A stretch of 28,226 nucleotides of DNA from an uncultured Mycoplasmatota bacterium (GCA_900543675.1 UQRY01000025.1:1-28226); one strand, 5' to 3'; positions 7,610 to 15,783 are shown, counted from the first letter of the stretch. Notes: a model not told the origin generated them from the sequence alone. A program made the numbers and translations.

Positions 7610-8323
7610 ATGTTAGAATTAATCGATATTTGTTTTGCACGTGATCATAAAGTGATTTTGGATCATGTTAGTCTACGTTTAGAAAGAGAAAAGTTTTATG
7701 CGATAACTGGGCCAAATGGTAGTGGAAAAAGTACTTTGGCTAAGATTATTATGGGAATAGAAAAACCGGATTCGGGACGTATTTTATTAGATGGTGTCGA
7801 TATTACTGAAAAATCAATTGATGAGAGAGCCCGACTTGGTTTTGGGTTTGCTTTCCAACAACCGGTTTGTTTTAAAGGAATTACGGTTTATGATTTATTA
7901 AAAATCGCAACGGGAAAAGAAATCGATAAGAAAGAAGCGTGTTCGATTTTATCTAAAGTGGGTTTATGTGCTTTGGATTATATTGATCGTGAAGTAAATA
8001 ACTCTCTTTCTGGTGGTGAGTTGAAGCGAATTGAAATCGCGACTGTTTTGGCACGAGAACCAAAGTTAGCGATTTTTGATGAACCAGAAGCGGGAATTGA
8101 TTTATGGAGTTTTCGTTCTTTGAATCGTGTTTTTCAACAACTTGGACGCAGTAATTCAGGAATTACGTTAGTGATTTCCCATCAAGAACGAATTTTAAAT
8201 ATTGCGGATGTGATTATCTTGATGGAAGAAGGACATATTGCCAAAATGGATACACGGGAGAATATGGCATCTTGTATTTTCCAGGAAGCTAAATGTTGTA
8301 GCGGAGGTGAGATGAATGGATAA
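7610..8323 (+). CDS. sufC: SufC-type ATPase of a minimal SUF iron-sulfur assembly system
   Basis: Cytoplasmic ABC-type ATPase that powers Fe-S cluster assembly, 237 aa. Walker A GPNGSGKST (about 33-41), the SufC-typical GFAFQQPV stretch, signature LSGGELKR, and Walker B IFDEPEAGIDLWS with the extended D-loop characteristic of SufC rather than of transport ATPases. A Shine-Dalgarno (AAAGGAG) lies 7 nt before the ATG. It overlaps the next gene by 8 nt. No sufS, sufU or full-length sufB lies in the window, so this looks like the two-gene ancestral SUF-like arrangement (called SmsCB in the literature). Cys desulfuration must then come from elsewhere in the genome. Confidence 0.92.
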   Translation: MLELIDICFARDHKVILDHVSLRLEREKFYAITGPNGSGKSTLAKIIMGIEKPDSGRILLDGVDITEKSIDERARLGFGFAFQQPVCFKGITVYDLLKIATGKEIDKKEACSILSKVGLCALDYIDREVNNSLSGGELKRIEIATVLAREPKLAIFDEPEAGIDLWSFRSLNRVFQQLGRSNSGITLVISHQERILNIADVIILMEEGHIAKMDTRENMASCIFQEAKCCSGGEMNG

Positions 8324-9236
8324 GGTAGAGACGAATTTATTGAATGAAGTTTTGAATCATGGTTCCATTGAGCAGGCAGATGCTTACAATATTCGTGCAA
8401 ATGGATACCTACAAAAGAGAAAAGAAAACCCTTATATTCATATTCGCTCCAAAGAAGATGGTAGTGGAATTGATATTGAAGTGTTGCCTGATACTTTATT
8501 TGGTATTATCGATATTCCGGTTATCATTACAGAAAGTGGTCTTACGGATATTGTCTATAATGATTTTTACATTGGAAAGAATGCGAATGTAACAATTGTA
8601 GCTGGTTGTGGGATTCATAATCATGCGGAGAAACAATCACAACACAATGGAATTCATCGTTTCTTTTTGGAAGAAAATGCTAAAGTTCGATATATTGAAA
8701 GGCATTATGCTGAAGGTAAGGGTAAAGGAAAAAAAGTATTAAATCCTACTACTGAGATTTCTATGAAAAAGGGCTCTTATTTGATGATGGATACGATTCA
8801 GTTAAAGGGAGTAGATGAATCGATTAGAATCACAAAAGCGAATGTTGAGGATGGGGCAACTTTAGTGATTAACGAGAAAATTTTAACGAGTAATCACCAG
8901 ACAGCTACTACAGATTTTCAGGTTACATTAGGTGGAGGTAATGCGAGCTGTCATGTAGTTTCTCGTTCTGTTGCCAAGGATGATTCTTATCAAGAGTTTT
9001 CTTCTAATATTATCGGAAAAGATTTGTGTTATGGTCATGTGGAATGTGATGCGATTATTCAAGAAAATGGGCGCGTAAAAGCGATACCTGAAATTGATGC
9101 TCAAAGTGTTGATGCTAATTTGATTCATGAAGCGGCTATCGGAAAAATAGCGGGAAGTCAGTTGGTTAAATTGATGTCGCTTGGGTTAAGTGAAAAAGAA
9201 GCAGAAAATGCGATTATTTCGGGATTTTTAAAATAA
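8316..9236 (+). CDS. Short SufB/SufD-family scaffold (SmsB-like)
   Basis: Scaffold partner of SufC, 306 aa, much shorter than SufB (about 465 aa). The family core is a long beta-helix. Visible marks are GCGIHNHAEKQS (about 97-108), the VECDAIIQENG strand near residue 243, and the C-terminal HEAAIGKIAGSQLVKLMSLG helix start (271 on) that contacts SufC. The C-terminal LSEKEAENAIISGFLK is the SufC-docking tail. A Shine-Dalgarno (GAGGTGA) lies inside the end of sufC and the genes overlap by 8 nt, so the pair is coupled. In the minimal system one SufB/D-like protein replaces the SufB-SufD heterodimer. Which residues hold the cluster cannot be told here; Cys is scarce. Confidence 0.88.
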   Translation: MDKVETNLLNEVLNHGSIEQADAYNIRANGYLQKRKENPYIHIRSKEDGSGIDIEVLPDTLFGIIDIPVIITESGLTDIVYNDFYIGKNANVTIVAGCGIHNHAEKQSQHNGIHRFFLEENAKVRYIERHYAEGKGKGKKVLNPTTEISMKKGSYLMMDTIQLKGVDESIRITKANVEDGATLVINEKILTSNHQTATTDFQVTLGGGNASCHVVSRSVAKDDSYQEFSSNIIGKDLCYGHVECDAIIQENGRVKAIPEIDAQSVDANLIHEAAIGKIAGSQLVKLMSLGLSEKEAENAIISGFLK

Positions 9237-9265
9237 AAAGATTCTCTATTTATAGTTGATAAGGA

Positions 9266-9295
9266 AAAGAAGAATGCTTGTTTCTTCTTTTTTTT
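9266..9295 (+). terminator. Terminator after the suf genes
   Basis: AAAGAAGAA (9266-9274) pairs with TTCTTCTTT (9282-9290) over 9 bp with a 7-nt loop, followed by further T to 9295. The stem is AT-rich and thus weak, but the position 30 nt after the scaffold stop is right. Confidence 0.6.
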
Positions 9296-9337
9296 GACTT
9301 TTTGAATAAAATAGGGTAGGTACAGGTGATTTTAGAG

Positions 9338-9481
9338 GTGAAGAAGAAAGTTCAGTATATTTGTACAGAAAAAATAAAAGTTAAGAATTCCTCAGAAGAT
9401 CTTAAGATAGCGTTTAATAAAAAGTTTTATCACACCATTCAAAAAATTGAATTCTTTTCTCCGGATGCGAAGAAGTCATGA
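9338..9481 (+). CDS. Small protein (47 aa) coupled to the serine recombinase
   Basis: A GTG start at 9338 follows AGGTGA (9324-9329, 8-nt spacer) and gives a 47-aa frame whose TGA overlaps the recombinase ATG by 4 nt (ATGA, 9478-9481). Such an overlap is the usual mark of a translationally coupled pair, and no other start signal serves the recombinase: the sequence just before its ATG has no Shine-Dalgarno. The product is Lys-rich and basic, with one Cys, Phe/Tyr-rich in its second half (AFNKKFYHTIQKIEFFS), without membrane segment. I do not recognise the family. A DNA-binding accessory or directionality factor is possible, but this is inference from position and charge. Confidence 0.6.
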   Translation: MKKKVQYICTEKIKVKNSSEDLKIAFNKKFYHTIQKIEFFSPDAKKS

Positions 9482-11538
9482 CGCGGGTTGCCTTATATTT
9501 ACGTTTATCTGATGAAGATCGGGATAAATTAACTAAAGAAGAACGCTCGGAAAGTATAAAAAATCAAGAGAAAATGTTGCGAAATTATGCCTATCAACAC
9601 CAATGGGAAATTGTTGCTATTTATGATGATGAAGATTGGTCAGGTGCGGATATTACTCGTCCTAATTTCAAGAAAATGATCGATGCTTGTCGGATGCGAC
9701 AAATTGATGTAGTTTTAGTAAAATCACAAGCTCGATTTGCTCGAGATATGGAAATTGTTGAGAAGTATGTTCATAATAAGTTTCATGAATGGAATGTTCG
9801 TTTTGTTTCTTTGATGGAAAAAATCGATAATACTAGAAAAGAGACAAAGAAAATGAGTCAAATTATCGGTCTTACTGATGAATGGTTTTTAGAAGATACT
9901 TCTCATAATATTAGACAAACTTTAAAATCAAAGCGAGAAAATGGTGAGTATACGGGAAGTTTTGCTCCCTATGGATATCAAAAAGATCCAGAAAATAAGA
10001 ATCATTTATTGCCAGATTTAAAAGTAAAACCATATATTATTCGTATTTTTCAAGAATATAACTACGGATATGGTATGGGAAAAATTGCTAAAAGACTAAA
10101 TCAAGATGGAATTCCTAGTCCCTTAGAGTATAAATTAATGATGGGAAGTCATTTGAAGTTACCTTGCTTAAACTCTTCTATTCTGACTACTTTTTCTTTA
10201 ACAGGCAGTTACTTATTGCGTATTTATTATTATAATCATACTGGACATATTATTCGTAACTTGATTACATTAGAGTATTTGACTAACTATACTCATTTTT
10301 ATCGTCAAGGCGGTGGTTCAATTACTTTAACTAAGGTGAAAAATGAGAAGATAAAGTTTTATTATTCTTGTTGCTCTTTATCGGAGATAAATTCTTCTTT
10401 TTCTGAAACAGGTTCTTTGGATTTTGATAATCATTTATTTTGGCAACCCCTAGTTATTGGAGAATCTTTACCAGAAAAAGCTACTTGTATTGCTGTTTAT
10501 ACGAAAGAATTAGATCGTATGAATGATATTTTTTATGAATTTACGATTACTCTTTTGAAAAATCATGATCATATTCAGTATCGTTATCATATTGATTCTC
10601 TTTTTCCTTATTCTCAATTAGCTAGTGAGTATCAAATTCGACTAAGGAAACAATATCTTTGGAGTATTACTACTATTCGAAAAATTTTACAAGACGAAGT
10701 TTATCTTGGAAACTTGGTTCAATTTAAGACAACAACGGTTAGTTATAAGAATAAAACAAAAATTTATCTTTCCGAAAAAGAAAGAATTCGAGTGGAAAAT
10801 ACTCATGATGCAATTATTGATTCTTTATTGTTTCAACAAGTTCAAACTAAATTGAAACAGAGGAAGAAGTGTAGTAAAGATGGTGTGGTTCATCTTTTTG
10901 CGGGAAAAGTATTTTGTTCATGCTGTGGACGGGTATTTTATAAGTGTGGTAAGAAAGATACAGAAGGATTTCGGTATTTGTGTTGTAAAGATAAAGTTAA
11001 CCACTTTCATGATTGTACGAACCAGAAATATATTCATGAGAAAGAATTATATGATGCTGTTCTTAACCAGTTTAATTTATTGTTACAAAAATATTATCAA
11101 GTAGATTATCAACTTAATCTTTATCAATCTTTAGGAAATCTTAGTCAAGATTGTCAAGTAGAAAAAGAACTTATTGCTTTACAACAAGAAAAAGTAAAGT
11201 TATGTCAGGAACTTGAACAAAAACAAAATACTTTTTCTAACTTATATGAAGATTTTACCAAGACTTATCTTAGTCAGAAAGAATTTTTTTTGTTGCGCGA
11301 TAAATATCGATTAGATCAGGAATACTTAAATAAACAACTTCAGTTGTTAGAAGGAAAAATACAGCTACTTTCCAAAAAACGAAAAGCTGTCCAAGTACAG
11401 TCGGTATTTGAAAAATATACGCAGTTAGCTAGTTTAAGTAGGGAAATTGTTCAAGATTTTGTGGAAAAAATTTTAATCGATGGTTATGATCCTATTACCA
11501 ATACTAGAAAGATTGAAATCACATGGAATTTTGATTGA
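9478..11538 (+). CDS. Large serine recombinase with an extra inserted domain
   Basis: Site-specific DNA recombinase, 686 aa. The resolvase domain (3-150) has the catalytic Ser11 in YLRLSDED, SIKNQ, and the Arg pair in ARFARD (R86, R89). The Recombinase domain starts near 158 (GSFAPYGYQ, IAKRLNQDGIPSP) and resumes at LWSITTIRKILQDEVYLGN (394-412). Between them, about 226-390, is an insertion rich in beta-prone and aromatic residues that the family does not normally have. A zinc ribbon follows (C480, C483, C502/C503, C513), then a coiled coil (about 535-640) and a C-terminal segment. Enzymes like this move phages and integrative elements, yet no element genes surround it: suf genes lie upstream and a membrane-protein gene downstream. 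It may be an orphan, a relic of an element, or a DNA-inversion enzyme. Confidence 0.92.
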   Translation: MTRVALYLRLSDEDRDKLTKEERSESIKNQEKMLRNYAYQHQWEIVAIYDDEDWSGADITRPNFKKMIDACRMRQIDVVLVKSQARFARDMEIVEKYVHNKFHEWNVRFVSLMEKIDNTRKETKKMSQIIGLTDEWFLEDTSHNIRQTLKSKRENGEYTGSFAPYGYQKDPENKNHLLPDLKVKPYIIRIFQEYNYGYGMGKIAKRLNQDGIPSPLEYKLMMGSHLKLPCLNSSILTTFSLTGSYLLRIYYYNHTGHIIRNLITLEYLTNYTHFYRQGGGSITLTKVKNEKIKFYYSCCSLSEINSSFSETGSLDFDNHLFWQPLVIGESLPEKATCIAVYTKELDRMNDIFYEFTITLLKNHDHIQYRYHIDSLFPYSQLASEYQIRLRKQYLWSITTIRKILQDEVYLGNLVQFKTTTVSYKNKTKIYLSEKERIRVENTHDAIIDSLLFQQVQTKLKQRKKCSKDGVVHLFAGKVFCSCCGRVFYKCGKKDTEGFRYLCCKDKVNHFHDCTNQKYIHEKELYDAVLNQFNLLLQKYYQVDYQLNLYQSLGNLSQDCQVEKELIALQQEKVKLCQELEQKQNTFSNLYEDFTKTYLSQKEFFLLRDKYRLDQEYLNKQLQLLEGKIQLLSKKRKAVQVQSVFEKYTQLASLSREIVQDFVEKILIDGYDPITNTRKIEITWNFD

Positions 11539-11629
11539 AGTTAGGAAATAAATAGGAATTATCGTTTTTTTTTTCGTTTTTATTTGATGGATTTATTGGT
11601 AAAAAATGGCTCTTAGATTCAGACAATAG

Positions 11630-11658
11630 TGGTTTTCTTATAGCGGGTATGCTATACT
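11630..11658 (+). promoter_or_regulatory. Extended -10 promoter for the membrane-protein gene
   Basis: TATACT at 11653-11658 is preceded by TGC (TGn extended -10). The -35 is poor (TGGTTT at 17 nt). It lies 29 nt upstream of the start at 11688. Confidence 0.55.
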
Positions 11659-11687
11659 AGAACTATGGTAGTCAAGGAGTTGATAGT

Positions 11688-12485
11688 ATGCATGAAAAAG
11701 TGAGAAATTTAATTAAGGGAAACGATAGAAAATCGATATTTGTTTATTTTTTACTTCGTACGTTGATTATTATTTGTATGATTCGTGAGATCATGAATGG
11801 TAATTTTCAAAATGCAGCCCTTTGTGTGTTATCATTAGTTTTATTTTTATTACCTTTTTTTATTGAGAAAAAGATGAAGATCGAGTTACCTAGTGTATTA
11901 GAAATTATTATCTTTTGTTTTATTTTTGCCGCCGAAATTCTAGGAGAAATTAATAACTTTTATGGTACTTTTCCTTATTGGGATACTATTTTACATACCT
12001 TAAATGGTTTTTTATGTGCGAGTGTTGGTTTTTCTTTAGTGTATTTACTTAATGAAAATAGTAAGTCTTTTCATTTGTCGCCAATCTTTGTTTGTTTAGT
12101 GGCGTTTTGTTTTTCGATGACAATTGGGGTTGCGTGGGAATTTTTCGAGTATGGAATGGATACTTTATTTGGTTTGGATATGCAAAAAGATGAGATTGTG
12201 GATCATATCAATACGGTAACTTTTGATCCTGAACAAGATAATCAGGTAGTTTCTATTCCTAGTATTACCCATACCGTATTATATGGACAAGAAGATGTTT
12301 TACTAGAGATGGATGGATATTTAGATATTGGATTACATGATACGATGAAAGATATGTTTGTCAATTGTATTGGGGCTTTTGTCTTTAGTGTATTTGGTTA
12401 TCTTTATATGATTAATAAGAAAAAGTTTGGTTTAGCTGGTGAATTTATTACTAAGCGGGCAACTTTACATAAAAGTGAGAATTAA
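11688..12485 (+). CDS. Polytopic membrane protein, YjdF/DUF2238-like
   Basis: A 265-aa integral membrane protein with about six helices (first pair near 18-60, then 70-85, 104-125, 133-155 and a last one near 225-245). Conserved-looking motifs sit at helix ends: YWDTILHTLNGFL, VAWEFFEYGMD and HDTMKDMFVNCIG. The order D-x3-H, W-E-x3-E, D-x2-K/W-D fits the YjdF/DUF2238 group of small membrane proteins as I remember it, whose function is unknown. A loop of about 55 residues rich in acidic residues lies between the last helices. Start ATG follows AAGGAG at 8 nt. It is a single transcription unit with its own promoter and a terminator at 12498. Family call is moderate. Confidence 0.7.
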   Translation: MHEKVRNLIKGNDRKSIFVYFLLRTLIIICMIREIMNGNFQNAALCVLSLVLFLLPFFIEKKMKIELPSVLEIIIFCFIFAAEILGEINNFYGTFPYWDTILHTLNGFLCASVGFSLVYLLNENSKSFHLSPIFVCLVAFCFSMTIGVAWEFFEYGMDTLFGLDMQKDEIVDHINTVTFDPEQDNQVVSIPSITHTVLYGQEDVLLEMDGYLDIGLHDTMKDMFVNCIGAFVFSVFGYLYMINKKKFGLAGEFITKRATLHKSEN

Positions 12486-12497
12486 GGATATAGTATA

Positions 12498-12524
12498 AAA
12501 GAGTAGTTAGGTACTATTCTTTTT
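12498..12524 (+). terminator. Terminator after the YjdF-like gene
   Basis: AAAGAGTAGT (12498-12507) pairs with ACTATTCTTT (12513-12522), 10 bp with one G-T, 5-nt loop, ending in a short T-run, 12 nt after the stop codon. Confidence 0.6.
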
Positions 12525-12544
12525 AAATTTAGGAGATGATGATT

Positions 12545-14095
12545 TTGCGAACACTTTATTATCAAGGAACAATTATTACGTTAGAAGAACCTCTTTATGC
12601 GTTAGGTGTTTTAGTGGAAAATGGTTTGGTTAAGGAAGTCTATTATGACCAAGTTCCATTAGATCTTAAGGATACGGAATATGTCGATTTACAGGGAAAG
12701 ACGTTAATGCCATCTTTTATTGATAGTCATAGTCATATTACTCAAGTAGCGACCGTTTTAGATATGGTTGATTTATCTAATTGTCAGAACTTTTCGGATT
12801 TAGTTACTACTTTATCTTCTCAATTAACCCCGGATAAGACTTGTTTGATTGCCTTTGGTTATGATCATAATCAATTACAAGAAAAGAAACATCCCAATCG
12901 TGAAGTTTTGGACAAAGTTTCTTGTGATATTCCTATTTTAATTACACATAAGTCTGGGCATATGGGAGTAGGGAACGGAAAGTTTTTGGAATTAGCGGGA
13001 ATTACGGAAGAAAAAGAAAATCCTACTGGTGGTTTGATTGGTCGAGATGATACTGGGCATTTGACGGGTTATTTAGAGGAGGCAGCTTTTATGGAAGCGA
13101 CTTCTTATTTACCAGAAGTTTCCTTTGATACTTTATGTACGGCTTATCAAAAAGCGGAAGATTGGTATTTGGCTCATGGAATTACGACTGCACAGGATGG
13201 GAAAACAGGAGAGAAAGATTTTCAGTTATTAAGTATGTTAGCAAAAAATCAGAGTTTACGCTTAGATATTGTAAGTTACATCGATATGAAGACAAGTGGG
13301 CATTTACTGCTTGAGCATCCTGAATATAAAGATTATCAAAATCATTACCGAATTGGTGGTTATAAATTATTTTTAGATGGTTCTCCTCAAGGGAAAACTG
13401 CTTGGTTATCACGTCCTTACGAGAAAGAGGCTACTTATTGTGGTTACCCTGTTTATACAGATTTAGAATTAGAAAATTATTTAAAAAAAGTAGTAGAAGA
13501 TAAAAAGCAAGTACTTGTTCATTGTAATGGTGATGCTGCCTGTGAACAATTTATTCGTATTTGTAGTCGGATAGATTCTATTAGTAAGTATCGACCAGTT
13601 ATGATTCATGCCCAATTGGTTAGAGAAGACCAATTAAAGAAAATGGCGAGTCTTGGTATTATTCCTTCCTTTTTTGTTGAACATGTCTATCATTGGGGTG
13701 ATGTTCATCTTGAAAATTTAGGGGATCGTGCTTATAGGATTAGTCCTTGCCATACCGCAAATCTACTTGGTTTACCTTTTACTCTTCACCAAGATACTCC
13801 AGTATTGCCACCAGACATGTTTCATAGTATTTGGTGTAGTGTAAAGAGAGAGACTTCTTCAGGTGTTGTTTTAGGAAAAGAAGAACAAATTACCGTTCTT
13901 GATGCCATAAAAGCAGTTACTTTTCATGTAGCGTATTCTTATTTTGAGGAAAATGAGAAAGGAAGTATTTTACCTGGCAAATATGCAGATTTTATTATTC
14001 TCGATAAGAATCCTCTTGAAGTAGATGTTGACTCACTTTTAACTATTCAAATATTAGAGACGATAATTAGAGGTAAAACAGTATTTGTTCAATAA
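12545..14095 (+). CDS. YtcJ-like amidohydrolase (Amidohydro_3)
   Basis: Metal-dependent hydrolase of the amidohydrolase superfamily, 517 aa, cytoplasmic. Visible landmarks: the metal-binding SFIDSHSHI (HxH) near residue 60, HKSGHMGVGNGKF, the GGYKLFLDGSPQGKTAWLSR segment that carries the YtcJ-type Lys/Asp region, LVHCNGDAA and VMIHAQLV (further metal His), HQDTPVLPP and the C-terminal PGKYADFIILDKNPL typical of the small beta domain. YtcJ-type enzymes cleave amides or formamides; the substrate here is unknown. The start is uncertain: AGGAG (12531-12535) abuts ATGs at 12536 and 12539, while TTG at 12545 has the right 9-nt spacing, so I chose it. If an ATG is used the protein is 2-3 residues longer. 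Monocistronic, closed by the hairpin at 14104. Confidence 0.88.
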   Translation: MRTLYYQGTIITLEEPLYALGVLVENGLVKEVYYDQVPLDLKDTEYVDLQGKTLMPSFIDSHSHITQVATVLDMVDLSNCQNFSDLVTTLSSQLTPDKTCLIAFGYDHNQLQEKKHPNREVLDKVSCDIPILITHKSGHMGVGNGKFLELAGITEEKENPTGGLIGRDDTGHLTGYLEEAAFMEATSYLPEVSFDTLCTAYQKAEDWYLAHGITTAQDGKTGEKDFQLLSMLAKNQSLRLDIVSYIDMKTSGHLLLEHPEYKDYQNHYRIGGYKLFLDGSPQGKTAWLSRPYEKEATYCGYPVYTDLELENYLKKVVEDKKQVLVHCNGDAACEQFIRICSRIDSISKYRPVMIHAQLVREDQLKKMASLGIIPSFFVEHVYHWGDVHLENLGDRAYRISPCHTANLLGLPFTLHQDTPVLPPDMFHSIWCSVKRETSSGVVLGKEEQITVLDAIKAVTFHVAYSYFEENEKGSILPGKYADFIILDKNPLEVDVDSLLTIQILETIIRGKTVFVQ

Positions 14096-14103
14096 TGATT
14101 TAG

Positions 14104-14128
14104 AAAAGCTACTTAGGTAGTTTTTTTT
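14104..14128 (+). terminator. Terminator after the amidohydrolase gene
   Basis: AAAAGCTAC (14104-14112) pairs with GTAGTTTTT (14117-14125) with one G-T, TTAG loop, continuing as T to 14128. Confidence 0.8.
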
Positions 14129-14153
14129 CTACCCAAACGAACTAAACTTGTTA

Positions 14154-14159
14154 TATAAT
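14154..14159 (+). promoter_or_regulatory. Probable -10 element of the ABC-F leader/operon
   Basis: A perfect TATAAT in the 114-nt gap between the preceding terminator and the ABC-F gene. No convincing -35 lies 16-18 nt upstream, so the promoter may depend on an activator, or this may be chance in AT-rich DNA. It would give a 5' leader of about 75 nt containing the 8-codon ORF. Confidence 0.4.
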
Positions 14160-14194
14160 AAGAATATGTAGGCTTAAACTTTGGAGGTGGGAGC

Positions 14195-14221
14195 ATGAGA
14201 ATATTATTATCTAAAAAATAA
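14195..14221 (+). CDS. Leader peptide (8 aa, MRILLSKK) upstream of the ABC-F gene
   Basis: An ATG at 14195 follows a very strong Shine-Dalgarno (GGAGGTGG, 14183-14190), followed by seven sense codons and a TAA at 14219-14221, 21 nt before the ABC-F start. The ABC-F gene has its own Shine-Dalgarno (AAAGGAG, 14228-14234). Short ORFs of this kind precede inducible ribosome-protection and methylase genes, where drug-stalled ribosomes on the leader switch on the gene. I see no clear pair of alternative hairpins here, so the mechanism would be coupling or re-initiation rather than classical attenuation. That it is translated is inferred from the Shine-Dalgarno strength. Confidence 0.5.
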   Translation: MRILLSKK

Positions 14222-14242
14222 AGACAGAAAGGAGAGAAATGA

Positions 14243-15772
14243 ATGTTAGAAGCAAGTCATATTACGATTACGATAGGCACGAGAACATTGATTGATGACT
14301 TGAGCTTTGTATTAAATAAAAAGGAAAAAATCGCGATTATTGGAGAAGAAGGAGATGGAAAATCTACTTTATTAAAGTGTTTGTTAGGAATCTGTGACTA
14401 TGCTACGATGACGGGAACAGTAGAAACAAAAGGAAAACGGATCGGTTATTTGCCCCAATTTTTAGAGGATAAGGAAAAAGAGAAGACGGTTTTTACATTT
14501 TTGTTTGAAAACCAAGAAGGATATTATGAAAAGGTCAATGACTTTTACCGATATTTGCGAGAATTAAAACTAGAAGATGAGATTTTAGACAAGCCTATAT
14601 TTGTTTTATCTGGTGGAGAACAGATAAAAATTCAATTATTAAGGTTGTTACTGGATAAATATGATATTTTATTTTTAGATGAGCCAAGTAATAATTTAGA
14701 TCTTATGACGATTCTTTGGTTAGAAGAATTTATTCAACAAGTGGATTTACCGATTCTTTATATTTCGCATGATGAGGTGTTGTTGGAAAATACCGCAACA
14801 GGAATTCTTCATTTAGAACAGGTGCGCAAGAAGACATGTAGTCGTCATACTTTTTTGAGAGTTGGTTATCGACAGTATGTTGATTTAAGATTACGTAGTC
14901 TTGTTAAGCAAGAACAACAAGCTAGTTTTGAAGAAAAGGAATATGAGAAAAAACAAAAGAAATTAGATCAAATTACTAAAAAAGTTGAGTATCGTCAGGA
15001 AACAATTTCTAGACGTGATCCTCATGGTGGGCGATTATTAAAAAAGAAAATGCATAATTTGAAGGCACAGGCAAGAAAGCTAGAAGCGATTAGTCTAACA
15101 GAATATCCTGATGTGGAAGAAAGTATTCGTCTTTCTTTTCCACAAGTAGAAGTACCTAGACAGAAAAAAATTCTTGATCTTAAGGATTTTCCTTTGAAAA
15201 TTGGTGATAAGCACTTATCTTCATCGATTACGCTTACAGTGACCGGTGGAGAACATATTGCGATTGTGGGCGAAAACGGTAGTGGAAAGACAACCTTATT
15301 AAAGGAAATTGCGAAGCAGTTGATGATGCGTACAGATTTAGTCGTAGGGTATTTTGCTCAAAATTATGATGAACAATTGGATGAAGAACAAACACCATTA
15401 GCTTTTTTAACGACGAGTGGGGAAAAGGATGAATTGACTTTAATTAGAACACAATTAGGTAATTTGAAAGTTGCTCCTTGGGAGATGGAAATGCCAATTC
15501 GCCTTCTTAGTGGTGGAACTAAAGCGAAAATTTTATTGGTAAAGCTGTATCTTAGTCAGGCTAATGTATTGTTGTTGGATGAAGTAACTAGAAATTTGAG
15601 TCCACTTTCTAATCCAGTTATTCGTCAGGCACTTGAGAATTATCCAGGAGTAATTATCAGTATTTCTCATGATCGAAAATTTCTTGCGGAAGTAGTTGAT
15701 CGCTACTATGCTTTAACTTCTGATGGGTTACATGAGAGGACATTAGAACAACTTTTCAAATTAGATGCATAA
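14243..15772 (+). CDS. ABC-F family ATPase (ribosome-associated)
   Basis: Soluble twin-ATPase protein of the ABC-F family, 509 aa, without membrane segments. Domain 1: Walker A GEEGDGKS (34-41), signature LSGGEQIKI (122-130), Walker B ILFLDEPSNNLDL (142-154), ISHDE (174-178). A charged linker with helical, Lys/Glu-rich sequence (about 215-290) should correspond to the P-site tRNA interaction motif/antibiotic-resistance arm. Domain 2: Walker A GENGSGKT (343-350), signature LSGGTKAKI (422-430), Walker B VLLLDEVTRNLSPL (442-455), ISHDRKF (474-480). The second D-loop is atypical (V for P, NLSPL instead of NHLD). Such proteins rescue stalled ribosomes or dislodge antibiotics. The upstream leader ORF favours a regulated, possibly resistance role, but specificity cannot be read from sequence. 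Confidence 0.88.
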   Translation: MLEASHITITIGTRTLIDDLSFVLNKKEKIAIIGEEGDGKSTLLKCLLGICDYATMTGTVETKGKRIGYLPQFLEDKEKEKTVFTFLFENQEGYYEKVNDFYRYLRELKLEDEILDKPIFVLSGGEQIKIQLLRLLLDKYDILFLDEPSNNLDLMTILWLEEFIQQVDLPILYISHDEVLLENTATGILHLEQVRKKTCSRHTFLRVGYRQYVDLRLRSLVKQEQQASFEEKEYEKKQKKLDQITKKVEYRQETISRRDPHGGRLLKKKMHNLKAQARKLEAISLTEYPDVEESIRLSFPQVEVPRQKKILDLKDFPLKIGDKHLSSSITLTVTGGEHIAIVGENGSGKTTLLKEIAKQLMMRTDLVVGYFAQNYDEQLDEEQTPLAFLTTSGEKDELTLIRTQLGNLKVAPWEMEMPIRLLSGGTKAKILLVKLYLSQANVLLLDEVTRNLSPLSNPVIRQALENYPGVIISISHDRKFLAEVVDRYYALTSDGLHERTLEQLFKLDA

Positions 15773-15783
15773 ACTAAACTGTG

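Noticed and set aside
10880..11104. Plus-strand ORF within the recombinase gene
   Set aside because: It overlaps the zinc-ribbon codons in another frame; the recombinase frame there has the conserved Cys pattern.
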